Notes under the pieces: generated by a model
Databases searched by the model: none
Seen by the model: only the letters and a program-made list of their open reading frames with translations
Told to the model about the DNA's origin: nothing
Assembly: GCA_022842595.1 (NCBI GenBank)
Contig: JALHPF010000006.1
Location: 114,790-178,789, forward strand
Length of the DNA: 64,000 bases
Source: Rubrivivax sp.
GTDB taxonomy: Bacteria; Pseudomonadota; Gammaproteobacteria; Burkholderiales; Burkholderiaceae_C
Reading direction: 5' to 3'
Shown here: positions 53,288 through 62,991 of the stretch, piece after piece
How positions within the stretch are numbered: the stretch's first letter is position 1
How the letters are laid out: every line of letters starts with the position of its first letter
Position numbers and translations under genes: made by a program

Positions 53288-54292
53288 ATGAACAGCATGG
53301 ACGTCGAAGTCATCCGCACCGCCATGGTCTGGATGGACCGTGGCCACCGCGTGGTGCTGGGTACGGTGGTGCGCACCTGGGGCAGCAGCCCGCGCCCGCC
53401 GGGCAGCCTGATGGTCATCCGCGACGACGGCCAGGTGGCCGGCTCGCTGTCGGGCGGCTGCATCGAAGACGACCTGATCGACCGCGTCAAGCGCGGTGAG
53501 CTCAGCGCCCGCCTGCCCCAGCCGGTGGTCTATGGCGCCACGGCCGAAGAAGCGCAACGCTTCGGCCTGCCCTGCGGCGGCACGGTGCAGATCGTGCTGG
53601 AGCCGCTCAGCGCCGGCAGCCTGCTGCGTGAATTGCTGGCGGCCATCGAACAGCACCGAGTCACGCGCCGCCGCCTGGAGATGACCACTGGCCTGGTGGC
53701 CCTGCTGCCTTCGAGCGAGAGCGACATGGTCCAGTTCGACGGCCAGGTGCTGCAGACCGTGCACGGGCCGCGCCAGCGCCTGCTCATCATTGGCGGCGGC
53801 CAGCTCAGCCGCTACCTGGCCAGCATGGCCGTGATGCTGGACTTCGGCGTGACGGTATGCGACCCGCGCGAGGAATACCACGAGGGCTGGGCCGCGATGG
53901 AAGGTGTGACGCTCAGCCGCGCGATGCCCGATGACCTGGTGATCGCCATGAACCTGGACGCTCGCAGCGCCGTGGTCGCCGTCACCCACGACCCCAAGCT
54001 CGACGACCTGGCACTGATGGAAGCGCTGAAGACGCCGGCCTTCTACGTCGGTGCCCTGGGTTCACGCCGCAACAACGACGCGCGGCGCTTGCGCCTGCGC
54101 GAATTCGACGTCAGCCAGGCCGAAGCCGCTGCACTGCGCGGCCCGGTGGGCTTGAACCTGGGTGGACGCACGCCGCCTGAAATTGCGCTGGCGGTGCTGG
54201 CCGAGATGACGGCCGTTCGCCATGGCGTGCCGCTGGGCGGCGCGCTCGCCGACTGGAGCCGTTCCGACACCGCCTGCCAGGCCGTGGCCTGA
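53288..54292 (+). CDS. XdhC/CoxI-family molybdenum enzyme maturation protein
   Basis: A 334-aa protein of the XdhC family, which loads and sulfurates molybdenum cofactor for xanthine-dehydrogenase-type enzymes. The N-terminal domain has GTVVRTWGSSPRPPGSLMVI and GSLSGGCIEDDL, and CGG at PCGGTVQIVL. The C-terminal Rossmann domain has LLIIGGGQLSRYLA and FYVGALGSRRNNDARR. No molybdenum hydroxylase genes are adjacent, so its client is elsewhere. Confidence 0.9.
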   Translation: MNSMDVEVIRTAMVWMDRGHRVVLGTVVRTWGSSPRPPGSLMVIRDDGQVAGSLSGGCIEDDLIDRVKRGELSARLPQPVVYGATAEEAQRFGLPCGGTVQIVLEPLSAGSLLRELLAAIEQHRVTRRRLEMTTGLVALLPSSESDMVQFDGQVLQTVHGPRQRLLIIGGGQLSRYLASMAVMLDFGVTVCDPREEYHEGWAAMEGVTLSRAMPDDLVIAMNLDARSAVVAVTHDPKLDDLALMEALKTPAFYVGALGSRRNNDARRLRLREFDVSQAEAAALRGPVGLNLGGRTPPEIALAVLAEMTAVRHGVPLGGALADWSRSDTACQAVA

Positions 54293-54335
54293 GTTGCTGC
54301 GGCCGCAGCGCCGACCCGGTCGCGGCTTGTGCGGG

Positions 54336-54842
54336 TCAGCGCAGGTCGGCGCGGTTCGGCAGTTCGTCCGGGTTGGCCTGGCCGGCGGCCAGCGGAAAGT
54401 GCTGCAGCAGCAGCGCATCGACCGTGGCAATGGCCTGCTGCAGCCCGGTCTCGAACTGGCCGGCGCGAAAGGCCTCGCGCATGCCGGCCAGGATCTGGTC
54501 CCACTGCGCCTGCGACACATGGCGCGTGAGGCCGCGGTCGGCCACGATCTCGATGGCGTGTTCGGCCAGCAGCAGGTAGATCAGCACACCGTTGTTGTGC
54601 TCGGTGTCCCAGACCCGCAGCTTGCCGAACATCGTCACGGCGCGCTGCCGCGGCGTGGCGTCGCGCCACAGGTAGGACAGGGGCAGCCCGGCTTCGATGC
54701 ACAGGCGGATCTCGCCGCTGTGGTGGGTTTCGCTGGCCGCCACCTGCGCTTCCAGGCGCGCCAGTGCAGCTGCGTTCAGCGCGCGAGCGCTGTCCGTTTC
54801 GTCCAGCCAGCGGTGCTTGAGGATCCTGCTCAGGCTCGGCAT
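54336..54842 (-). CDS. TPM-domain protein, short
   Basis: A 168-aa protein without signal peptide. It carries a TPM domain (GEIRLCIEAGLPLSYLWRDATPRQRAVTMFGKLRVWDTEHNNGVLIYLLLAEHAIEIVADRGL), the fold found in thylakoid-repair and YgcG-like proteins. It starts directly after the stop of the longer TPM gene. Function unknown; it probably works with its neighbour and LemA at the membrane. Confidence 0.8.
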   Translation of the reverse strand: MPSLSRILKHRWLDETDSARALNAAALARLEAQVAASETHHSGEIRLCIEAGLPLSYLWRDATPRQRAVTMFGKLRVWDTEHNNGVLIYLLLAEHAIEIVADRGLTRHVSQAQWDQILAGMREAFRAGQFETGLQQAIATVDALLLQHFPLAAGQANPDELPNRADLR

Positions 54843-55778
54843 CTACCAACTCCCCGAAGAACCGCCACCGCCGAAGTCGCCGCCGCCGCCTGACGAGAAC
54901 CCGCCACCACCGCCCCAGCCACCGCCACCGCCACCGCCCCAGCCGCCAATATGCGGCAGGTTGCGCCCGCGTGTGCTGCGGCTGAGCGCCGAGCCCACGC
55001 CGAGCAGGCCGACGACGAACAGCGACACCACCCCGGCACCCATGGCCACCAGCAGGCTGGCCGTGAGCCACCAGCCGATACCGCCGGCCGCGCCGGCCGT
55101 CAGCACCGAGCCGAACTTGCGCCCGAAGATGCCGGTGAGCACGCTGCCGAGGATGGGAACGCCGATGAAGAAGAACATCAGCAGCTCTTCGAGCTGCAGG
55201 CCTTCGCGTGCACCCGGTCGCGCCGCCGGCGCAGGCAGGCCTTCACCCTGGATGCGGGCCATCAGCGCGTCGACACCGGCGTTCAACCCGCCGGCGTAGT
55301 CGTTGTTGCGGAAGGCCGGGCCGATCTGGCGTTCGATGATCTGACGAGCGGCCAGGTCGGGCACCGCGCCTTCCAGCGCCTTGGCCGGGGCGATGCGCAG
55401 CTTGCGGTCGTCCTTGGCCACCACCAGCAGCAGGCCGTCGCCGACGTCGCGCCGGCCCAGCTTCCAGGCGTCGCCCAGTCGCTGGGTGTAGTCGGCGATG
55501 TCTTCGGGCTGGGTGCTGGGCAGCATCAGCACCACGATCTGCGGGCCGGCCTGGGCTTCGAAGGCGGCCAGCTTGGCCTCGAGCGCTTCCCGTTGCGCCG
55601 CGCTGAGCGTTCCGGTCAGGTCGGTGACGCGGGCGTTCAGGGGCGGCACTGCCACCAGGCCGGCGTTGGCGGCTGTCGCAGGTGCACCCGCCTGGGCGGC
55701 CAGGCTGCTGGTCTGTGCCCAGGCGGCGCCGACCAGCAGCCAGGCCGCCAGCAGCAGCGCCACGAGGCGCGTGATCAT
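54843..55778 (-). CDS. YgcG-like TPM protein with Gly-rich tail
   Basis: A 311-aa exported membrane protein: signal peptide (VALLLAAWLLVGAAWA), TPM domain (LSAAQREALEAKLAAFEAQAGPQIVVLMLPSTQ...GDGLLLVVAKDDRKLRI), two or so membrane helices around residues 180-245, and a C-terminal run of Gly/Ser/Trp (GGGGG repeats) ending GSSGSW. This is the standard LemA-associated YgcG layout. It follows lemA by 19 bp. Confidence 0.87.
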   Translation of the reverse strand: MITRLVALLLAAWLLVGAAWAQTSSLAAQAGAPATAANAGLVAVPPLNARVTDLTGTLSAAQREALEAKLAAFEAQAGPQIVVLMLPSTQPEDIADYTQRLGDAWKLGRRDVGDGLLLVVAKDDRKLRIAPAKALEGAVPDLAARQIIERQIGPAFRNNDYAGGLNAGVDALMARIQGEGLPAPAARPGAREGLQLEELLMFFFIGVPILGSVLTGIFGRKFGSVLTAGAAGGIGWWLTASLLVAMGAGVVSLFVVGLLGVGSALSRSTRGRNLPHIGGWGGGGGGGWGGGGGFSSGGGGDFGGGGSSGSW

Positions 55779-55797
55779 GGCCAGCGGGCGCAGCGGC

Positions 55798-56475
55798 TTA
55801 CTTCGACGCCGCGGCCGCAGGTGCGGGAGCGGCCGGTTTGTCGAAGCTGACGGCAGGCGGCGCCGAGATCGCCGCCTCGTTCTGGACCGTGAAGCTGGGC
55901 TTGACGTCGTAGCCGAAGATCATGGCCGTGAAGTTGGTGGGCACGCTGCGCACCTTGACGTTGTATTCGGCCACGGTCTGGATGTAGCGGTTGCGCGCCA
56001 CGGTGATGCGGTTCTCGGTGCCTTCGAGCTGCACGCGCAGGTCCTGGAAGCCCTGGTTGGCCTTCAGGTTGGGGTACTGCTCCACCGTCACCAGCAGCCG
56101 GCTCAGCGCGCTGGACACTTCGCCCTGTGCCGCCTGGAACTTGGCGAAGGCCTCGGGGTTGTTGATGAGTTCGGGCGTGGCCTGGATGCTGGTGGCCTTG
56201 GCGCGCGCCTCGATCACCTTCGTCAGCGTCTCCTGCTCGAAGTTGGCTTCGCCCTTGACGGTGTTGACGATGTTCGGGATGAGGTCGGCGCGGCGCTGAT
56301 ACTGGTTCAGCACCTCGCTCCAGCTCGACTTCATCGACTCGTCGAGCCGCTGGAAGTCGTTGTAGCCGCATCCGCTCAGCAGCAAAGTGGCCGCCAGCAG
56401 CAGCCCGGCGCCGATCTGGCGGGTGCTTTGGCGCGTGAATCGGCGGGTGATCTGGTAAGTCAAGGCAGCGGTCAT
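55798..56475 (-). CDS. LemA family lipoprotein-like protein
   Basis: A 225-aa protein from ATG 56475 with GAGGAGGA upstream. The lipobox LLLSGCGYN gives a lipid-anchored coiled-coil protein. Signature: YNDFQRLDESMKSSWSEVLNQYQRRADLIPNIVNTVKG, and RNRYIQTVAEYNVKVRSVPTNFTAMIFGY. LemA's role is unknown; it is regularly found with TPM proteins, as here. Confidence 0.92.
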   Translation of the reverse strand: MTAALTYQITRRFTRQSTRQIGAGLLLAATLLLSGCGYNDFQRLDESMKSSWSEVLNQYQRRADLIPNIVNTVKGEANFEQETLTKVIEARAKATSIQATPELINNPEAFAKFQAAQGEVSSALSRLLVTVEQYPNLKANQGFQDLRVQLEGTENRITVARNRYIQTVAEYNVKVRSVPTNFTAMIFGYDVKPSFTVQNEAAISAPPAVSFDKPAAPAPAAAASK

Positions 56476-56531
56476 CGTCGTCCTCCTCGAATGGGTCGTG
56501 TTGCTCTGCACTGTACCCCTACCATCGCGCC

Positions 56532-57323
56532 ATGCTCGACCCGCACATCGCGCTGGCTGCCGCTGCCTCGCCGACCCTGCCAGCGCCAGCCGCGCTGCGC
56601 CGCCGTGTGCTGGTGGCTGGCGGTGGGGGCAGGCTCGGGTCGGCGGTGCTGGAGAGCGTGCTTGCCGAACACCGCTTCGAACGCGTCGGTGTGCTGGCGC
56701 TGCCGCCATTCAATTCGACCTTGCGCCGTCTGCACCCTGTGGCACCGGAAGCCTCGGCGCTGCTGGCCTTCGGCGCCGACACCGCGCTGCTGGTGTTCGA
56801 CGGCGAACGCCATGCCAACGGCCGCGAGGCGCGTTTCGTTCACCCGCGCCCGGTCGATCTGCTGCCGCTGGCGCAGCAGCTGCTGGCCGCAGGCGTGCGC
56901 CGGCTGGTGGTGGTGGTGCCGCACCAGCCGGCTTTGCTGCCGGGAGCCCTGCGCGCCGGGCTGGCGTCGCTGGACGAAACCGCGGTGGCCGCGCTCGGCT
57001 TGTCGCACCTGATCTTCATGCGCATGGCGCAGGCCGGCGGCGCTGCCGCCGCCGGCTCGTTCCTGCAGCGGCTGGCGCTGGGCCTGCTGGCGCAACTTCA
57101 CTGGATGCTGCCGCAGCGCGAACAGCCGCTGCGCGCGGGTCAGGTGGCGCGTTTCGTGGCCGCGCTGGCCCTGGCACTGCCGGCGGCCCCGACCGGCACG
57201 CGCGTGCTGAGCCCGGAAGGGCTGTGGGACTGGGCGCAACCCGAAGGTGGGGATGCCTGGTTGAACGCCTGGTTGCGCGGCGAGGCCTTGCCCAAGGTTC
57301 GAACGGGCGCGCAACGCTGGTAG
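56532..57323 (+). CDS. Rossmann-like hypothetical protein
   Basis: A 263-aa protein whose residues ~24-42 (RRVLVAGGGGRLGSAVLE) form a glycine-rich Rossmann turn, suggesting NAD(P) binding like atypical short-chain dehydrogenases. No Tyr-x-x-x-Lys catalytic pair is convincing. It is divergent from lemA and 25 bp before the S9 peptidase gene. I cannot name a function. Confidence 0.6.
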   Translation: MLDPHIALAAAASPTLPAPAALRRRVLVAGGGGRLGSAVLESVLAEHRFERVGVLALPPFNSTLRRLHPVAPEASALLAFGADTALLVFDGERHANGREARFVHPRPVDLLPLAQQLLAAGVRRLVVVVPHQPALLPGALRAGLASLDETAVAALGLSHLIFMRMAQAGGAAAAGSFLQRLALGLLAQLHWMLPQREQPLRAGQVARFVAALALALPAAPTGTRVLSPEGLWDWAQPEGGDAWLNAWLRGEALPKVRTGAQRW

Positions 57324-57348
57324 TCTCCGTCACACGGAGGTTAGGTTC

Positions 57349-59361
57349 ATGAATCCGTCCAGCGGGTGTCGTGCGTCTTTGGCTGCTGCCCTGGCGGCTG
57401 CGGTCTGGGTGGTGCCCGTGCCGGCCTCGGCCGAGACGGCCGTGCCCCCGTCAGCCACCGCCGCACCGGTGCCAGCCGAAGCCTTCTTCATGCCGGCCAA
57501 GCTGCGCGCGCCGGCGCTGTCGCCCACCGGCCGCTGGCTGGCAGTGCTCACCAGCGTGCCGCAACGCCGTGTCGGCATCCTCATCATCGACCTGGAAGGG
57601 GATGAGGCCCAGCGTTTCATCGCCGCTTCCGAAAGCGCCGACGTCAACTGGCTGAGCTGGGTCAACGAGGACTGGCTCGTCTTCACCGTGGCCGACCCCG
57701 ATCGCCGCGACAACGAGCCGCGCGGGTCCGGCCTCATGACGGTGAAGCGTGATGGCAGCGAGTCGCGCATGCTCATCCAGCGCAGCCGAGCGGCCGAAGA
57801 CCCCTTCCAGCGCCGCAAGACCCTGCCGCCGCGTTATGCCTATGTCGGCCCCGGCCCGGCCGGCGGCGACGAAGTGGTGGTCGAGGAATGGAAGTGGGAC
57901 GCCCAGGGTGACTTCAGCCACGCCGTGCCGATGCTGCTGAACGTGGTCACCAGCGGGCTGCGCAGCCTGGCTTCCGACGCGCCGCGCGGTGTCGACGTGG
58001 TGCTGGACGGCCTCGCCAGGCCGCGCGTGGTGGTCGATGAACGCGACGGCCAGACGACGATGCACTGGTCGGACACCGGCCGCGCGCCGTGGCGCGAAAT
58101 CAGCCGTGCACCGAGCCTGCAACGCCCCTTCTGGCCGGTGTACGTGGACGGCGCCAACCAGCTCTTCGTCAGCACCGACGGTGGCGGCCAGGGTGAGTTG
58201 CGTCGTTTCGACACCCAGACCGGCAAGCTCGCCGACACACCGCTGCTCGCCACACCCGGCTTCAGCCTGAGCGTTGCACCCGTGCGGCTGCGCGGCAGCG
58301 AGGAACTGCTCGGCCTGGACCTGCTGACCGACGCCCGTTCCACCGTCTGGCTGAACCCGGCGATGCAGCGTCTGCAGGAACAGGTGGACGCCAAGCTGCC
58401 CGGCCGTATCAACCTCATCGACTGCCGGCCCTGCGACAAGCCGAAGGTGGTGCTGGTCAGCTCGTTCGCCGACCGCCTGCCCGGCGAATACCTTCTGTTC
58501 CGCCCGGCGCAGGACAAATGGCAGTTGCTGGGCGAAGCCAGGCCCGACATCAACCCGCGCCGCATGGCGACGCTGTCCTTCCACCGCATCAAGGCCCGTG
58601 ACGGCCGCGACCTGCCGGTCTGGATCACCCGCCCGGCCACCGCCAGTGACAAGCCGGCAGCGGCTGCGGCCGTGGTGATGGTGCATGGCGGCCCCTGGTC
58701 GCGCGGTTCGCATTGGGCCTGGCATGCCGACGCGCAGTTTCTGGCCTCGCGCGGCTATGTCGTCATCGAGCCTGAATTCCGCGGCAGCACCGGCTACGGT
58801 TTCGACCATTTCCAGGCCGGCTGGAAGCAGCAGGGCCTGGCGATGCAGGACGATGTCAGCGACGCCCTGAAGTTTGCCGTCGACCAGGGTCTTGTCGCAC
58901 CAGGCAAGGCTTGCATCCTGGGGGGCAGCCATGGCGGCTACAGCGCGCTCATCGGCCTGGCAAAGGACCCGGGGCTTTACCGCTGCGGGGTTGCCCTGGC
59001 CGCCGTCACCGACCTGCGCAACCTGTACGACATGCACTGGTCCGACTTCAGTGACGAGTCGCGCCGTTACAGCCTGCCGGTCCTGGTGGGCGACCGTGTG
59101 AAGGAAGAGGCCAGGCTGATCGCCACCAGCCCGATCGAGCAGGTGGCGCGCATCCAGGCGCCGGTGCTGCTGGTGCACGGCGGCAAGGACCGCCGCGTAC
59201 CGGTGCAGAACGGCGAACGCATGCGCGACGCGCTGCTGAAGGCCGGCAAGAAGGTGGAATGGGTGTTGTATGCCGACGAAGGGCACAGCTTCGAGCGGCC
59301 CGAAAACCGTGTCGACTACTGGAAGCGTGTCGAGTCTTTCCTGGGGCAGCACCTGAAGTGA
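57349..59361 (+). CDS. S9 family peptidase (prolyl oligopeptidase fold), secreted
   Basis: A 670-aa serine peptidase: signal peptide (AAALAAAVWVVPVPASA), an N-terminal beta-propeller, and a C-terminal alpha/beta hydrolase. The nucleophile is Ser527 in GGSHGGYSAL, with Asp614 in HGGKDRRVP and His646 in DEGHSFE. VMVHGGPWSRGSHWAWHAD forms the oxyanion side. It probably cleaves short peptides in the periplasm. GGAGG lies before the ATG. Confidence 0.92.
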   Translation: MNPSSGCRASLAAALAAAVWVVPVPASAETAVPPSATAAPVPAEAFFMPAKLRAPALSPTGRWLAVLTSVPQRRVGILIIDLEGDEAQRFIAASESADVNWLSWVNEDWLVFTVADPDRRDNEPRGSGLMTVKRDGSESRMLIQRSRAAEDPFQRRKTLPPRYAYVGPGPAGGDEVVVEEWKWDAQGDFSHAVPMLLNVVTSGLRSLASDAPRGVDVVLDGLARPRVVVDERDGQTTMHWSDTGRAPWREISRAPSLQRPFWPVYVDGANQLFVSTDGGGQGELRRFDTQTGKLADTPLLATPGFSLSVAPVRLRGSEELLGLDLLTDARSTVWLNPAMQRLQEQVDAKLPGRINLIDCRPCDKPKVVLVSSFADRLPGEYLLFRPAQDKWQLLGEARPDINPRRMATLSFHRIKARDGRDLPVWITRPATASDKPAAAAAVVMVHGGPWSRGSHWAWHADAQFLASRGYVVIEPEFRGSTGYGFDHFQAGWKQQGLAMQDDVSDALKFAVDQGLVAPGKACILGGSHGGYSALIGLAKDPGLYRCGVALAAVTDLRNLYDMHWSDFSDESRRYSLPVLVGDRVKEEARLIATSPIEQVARIQAPVLLVHGGKDRRVPVQNGERMRDALLKAGKKVEWVLYADEGHSFERPENRVDYWKRVESFLGQHLK

Positions 59362-59379
59362 AAGGGCAGTGGTGCCTGG

Positions 59380-59385
59380 GATAAT
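59380..59385 (+). promoter_or_regulatory. Candidate -10 element of hemE (leaderless arrangement)
   Basis: GATAAT, one mismatch to consensus, six bases before the hemE ATG, in the context GATAATCCGCCGATG. The same arrangement precedes uup. No Shine-Dalgarno sequence exists between it and the start codon, which supports a leaderless transcript. The -35 region is poor. Confidence 0.5.
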
Positions 59386-59391
59386 CCGCCG

Positions 59392-60510
59392 ATGAACTCA
59401 CCTTCGGCACCTTCCTCGGCACTGCTCAACGACACCTTCCTGCGCGCCTGCCTGCGCCAGCCCACCGACTACACGCCGCTGTGGCTGATGCGTCAGGCCG
59501 GTCGCTACCTGCCCGAATACAAGGCCACGCGGGTGAAGGCCGGCAACAGCTTCATGGGGTTGGCGACGAATGTCGAGTACGCCACTGAAGTGACGCTGCA
59601 GCCGCTGGACCGTTTCCCGCTGGACGCGGCGATCCTGTTTTCCGACATCCTCACTGTGCCCGACGCGATGGGCCTGGGCCTGAGCTTCGGCGCCGGCGAA
59701 GGCCCGCGATTCGCCCATCCGCTACGTGACGAAGCCGCGGTGATGGCGCTGCAGGTGCCCGACCTCGACAAGCTGCGTTATGTGTTCGATGCCGTCACGT
59801 CGATCCGCAAGGCGCTGAAGGGCCGCGTGCCCTTGATCGGATTCTCAGGCAGCCCCTGGACGCTGGGCTGCTACATGGTCGAAGGCGCGGGCTCGGACGA
59901 CTACCGCCTGGTCAAGACCATGATGTATGCGCGGCCCGACCTGATGCATCGCATCCTGGACATCAATGCCCAGGCCGTGACGGCCTACCTGAACGCCCAG
60001 ATCGACGCCGGCGCGCAGGCCGTGATGGTCTTCGACAGCTGGGGTGGGGTGCTGGCCGACGGCAACTTCCAGCGCTTCAGCCTGGACTACACGCGCCGCG
60101 TGGTCGCCGGTCTGAAGCGCGAGCGCGTCGACAACGGGGTCAAGAGCCGCGTGCCGGTGATCGTGTTCACCAAGGGCGGCGGACCCTGGCTGGACGAGAT
60201 CGCCGGCATCGGCGCCGACGTCGTGGGTCTGGACTGGACCGTCAACCTCGGCGCCGCGCGCCGGCTTGCGTGTGACCGCGTCGCGCTCCAGGGCAACATC
60301 GACCCGAACGTGCTGTTTGCCCCGCCCGAGGTGGTGGCGCGCGAGGCTGCGGCCGTGCTCGACAGCTTCGGCCGCCCGCAGCGGCCAGACGGCACCTGGG
60401 ACGGCCACATCTTCAATCTGGGCCACGGCATCAGCCAGTACACGCCGCCTGAGCATGTGGCCGCGCTGGTGGAAGCCGTGCACGCGCATTCGCGTCGGTT
60501 GCGCGGTTGA
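59392..60510 (+). CDS. hemE: Uroporphyrinogen decarboxylase
   Basis: Removes four carboxyls from uroporphyrinogen III in haem synthesis. 372 aa. [35 protein letters not shown] with the catalytic Asp, [16 protein letters not shown], and the final [24 protein letters not shown] are family motifs. Full length and probably leaderless (see the -10 just before the ATG). Confidence 0.98.
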   Translation: MNSPSAPSSALLNDTFLRACLRQPTDYTPLWLMRQAGRYLPEYKATRVKAGNSFMGLATNVEYATEVTLQPLDRFPLDAAILFSDILTVPDAMGLGLSFGAGEGPRFAHPLRDEAAVMALQVPDLDKLRYVFDAVTSIRKALKGRVPLIGFSGSPWTLGCYMVEGAGSDDYRLVKTMMYARPDLMHRILDINAQAVTAYLNAQIDAGAQAVMVFDSWGGVLADGNFQRFSLDYTRRVVAGLKRERVDNGVKSRVPVIVFTKGGGPWLDEIAGIGADVVGLDWTVNLGAARRLACDRVALQGNIDPNVLFAPPEVVAREAAAVLDSFGRPQRPDGTWDGHIFNLGHGISQYTPPEHVAALVEAVHAHSRRLRG

Positions 60511-60726
60511 CACGGCAGGCCCGGGGCGTTCATTCGTCGCCCCCTAAAAAAGCGTGTGAGTGAACGCTCAGGGCTTGACTTATCCCCACAGTGCGTGTCC
60601 GGGCCGGGTGCCGGGAAAGTTTGCTGCGCCGCACCCAGGGATTTCCCGAAATCTGTGCTAAGTGCTTGATTTTTATGAATTGCCTGCGCTGCCGCCAAAA
60701 CGGGCAAGGCAAGGTGAGCCCCGCAA

Positions 60727-60739
60727 AATCAAGGACTTG
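60727..60739 (+). promoter_or_regulatory. IHF-consensus site
   Basis: AATCAAGGACTTG fits WATCAANNNNTTR at all positions. A near copy, AATCATGGACTTG, occurs at 60809-60821 with one mismatch, so the 13-mer is directly repeated 82 bp apart on either side of the perfect DnaA box. Confidence 0.6.
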
Positions 60740-60768
60740 GCGGCGCTGGCCGCAGTTTCCCCACAAAG

Positions 60769-60777
60769 TTATCCACA
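60769..60777 (+). promoter_or_regulatory. Perfect DnaA box
   Basis: TTATCCACA, the high-affinity R1-type DnaA box, 110 bp before the priA start codon and 30 bp after the IHF site. Confidence 0.75.
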
Positions 60778-60886
60778 GTTTCGGTGCACAGCTGGAAAAG
60801 TCATTGCCAATCATGGACTTGCTGGCGTTCCTTGAGGTGGAAACTGGGTTTCGTCTGCAAGTGAGGGGTGTGATGCCCGCTGGCTC

Positions 60887-62965
<2,079 letters not shown>

Positions 62966-62972
62966 GGCGCCG

Positions 62973-62991
62973 CGGCTGGCGTCTTCAGCCG
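62973..62991. terminator. Weak hairpin between convergent priA and comM
   Basis: CGGCTG (62973-62978) with CAGCCG (62986-62991), 7-base loop, overlapping the comM stop. Short and without a T-run. Confidence 0.3.

Larger units (their letters stand above)
60511..60886. promoter_or_regulatory. hemE-priA spacer with DnaA and IHF sites
   Basis: A 376-bp stretch with no convincing gene. It holds TTATCCCCA (60580-60588, one mismatch to a DnaA box), an AT-rich run at about 60664-60682, an IHF-consensus site, a perfect DnaA box and a second near-IHF 13-mer (60809-60821). Such density in GC-rich DNA is unusual and suggests a DnaA-binding regulatory or replication-linked locus in front of priA. Confidence 0.55.

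Noticed and set aside
60511..60886. Calling this spacer the chromosomal origin
   Set aside because: Only one perfect DnaA box and one near match are present, and no dnaA, dnaN, gyrB, parAB or rpmH genes flank it. Betaproteobacterial origins normally lie beside dnaA.
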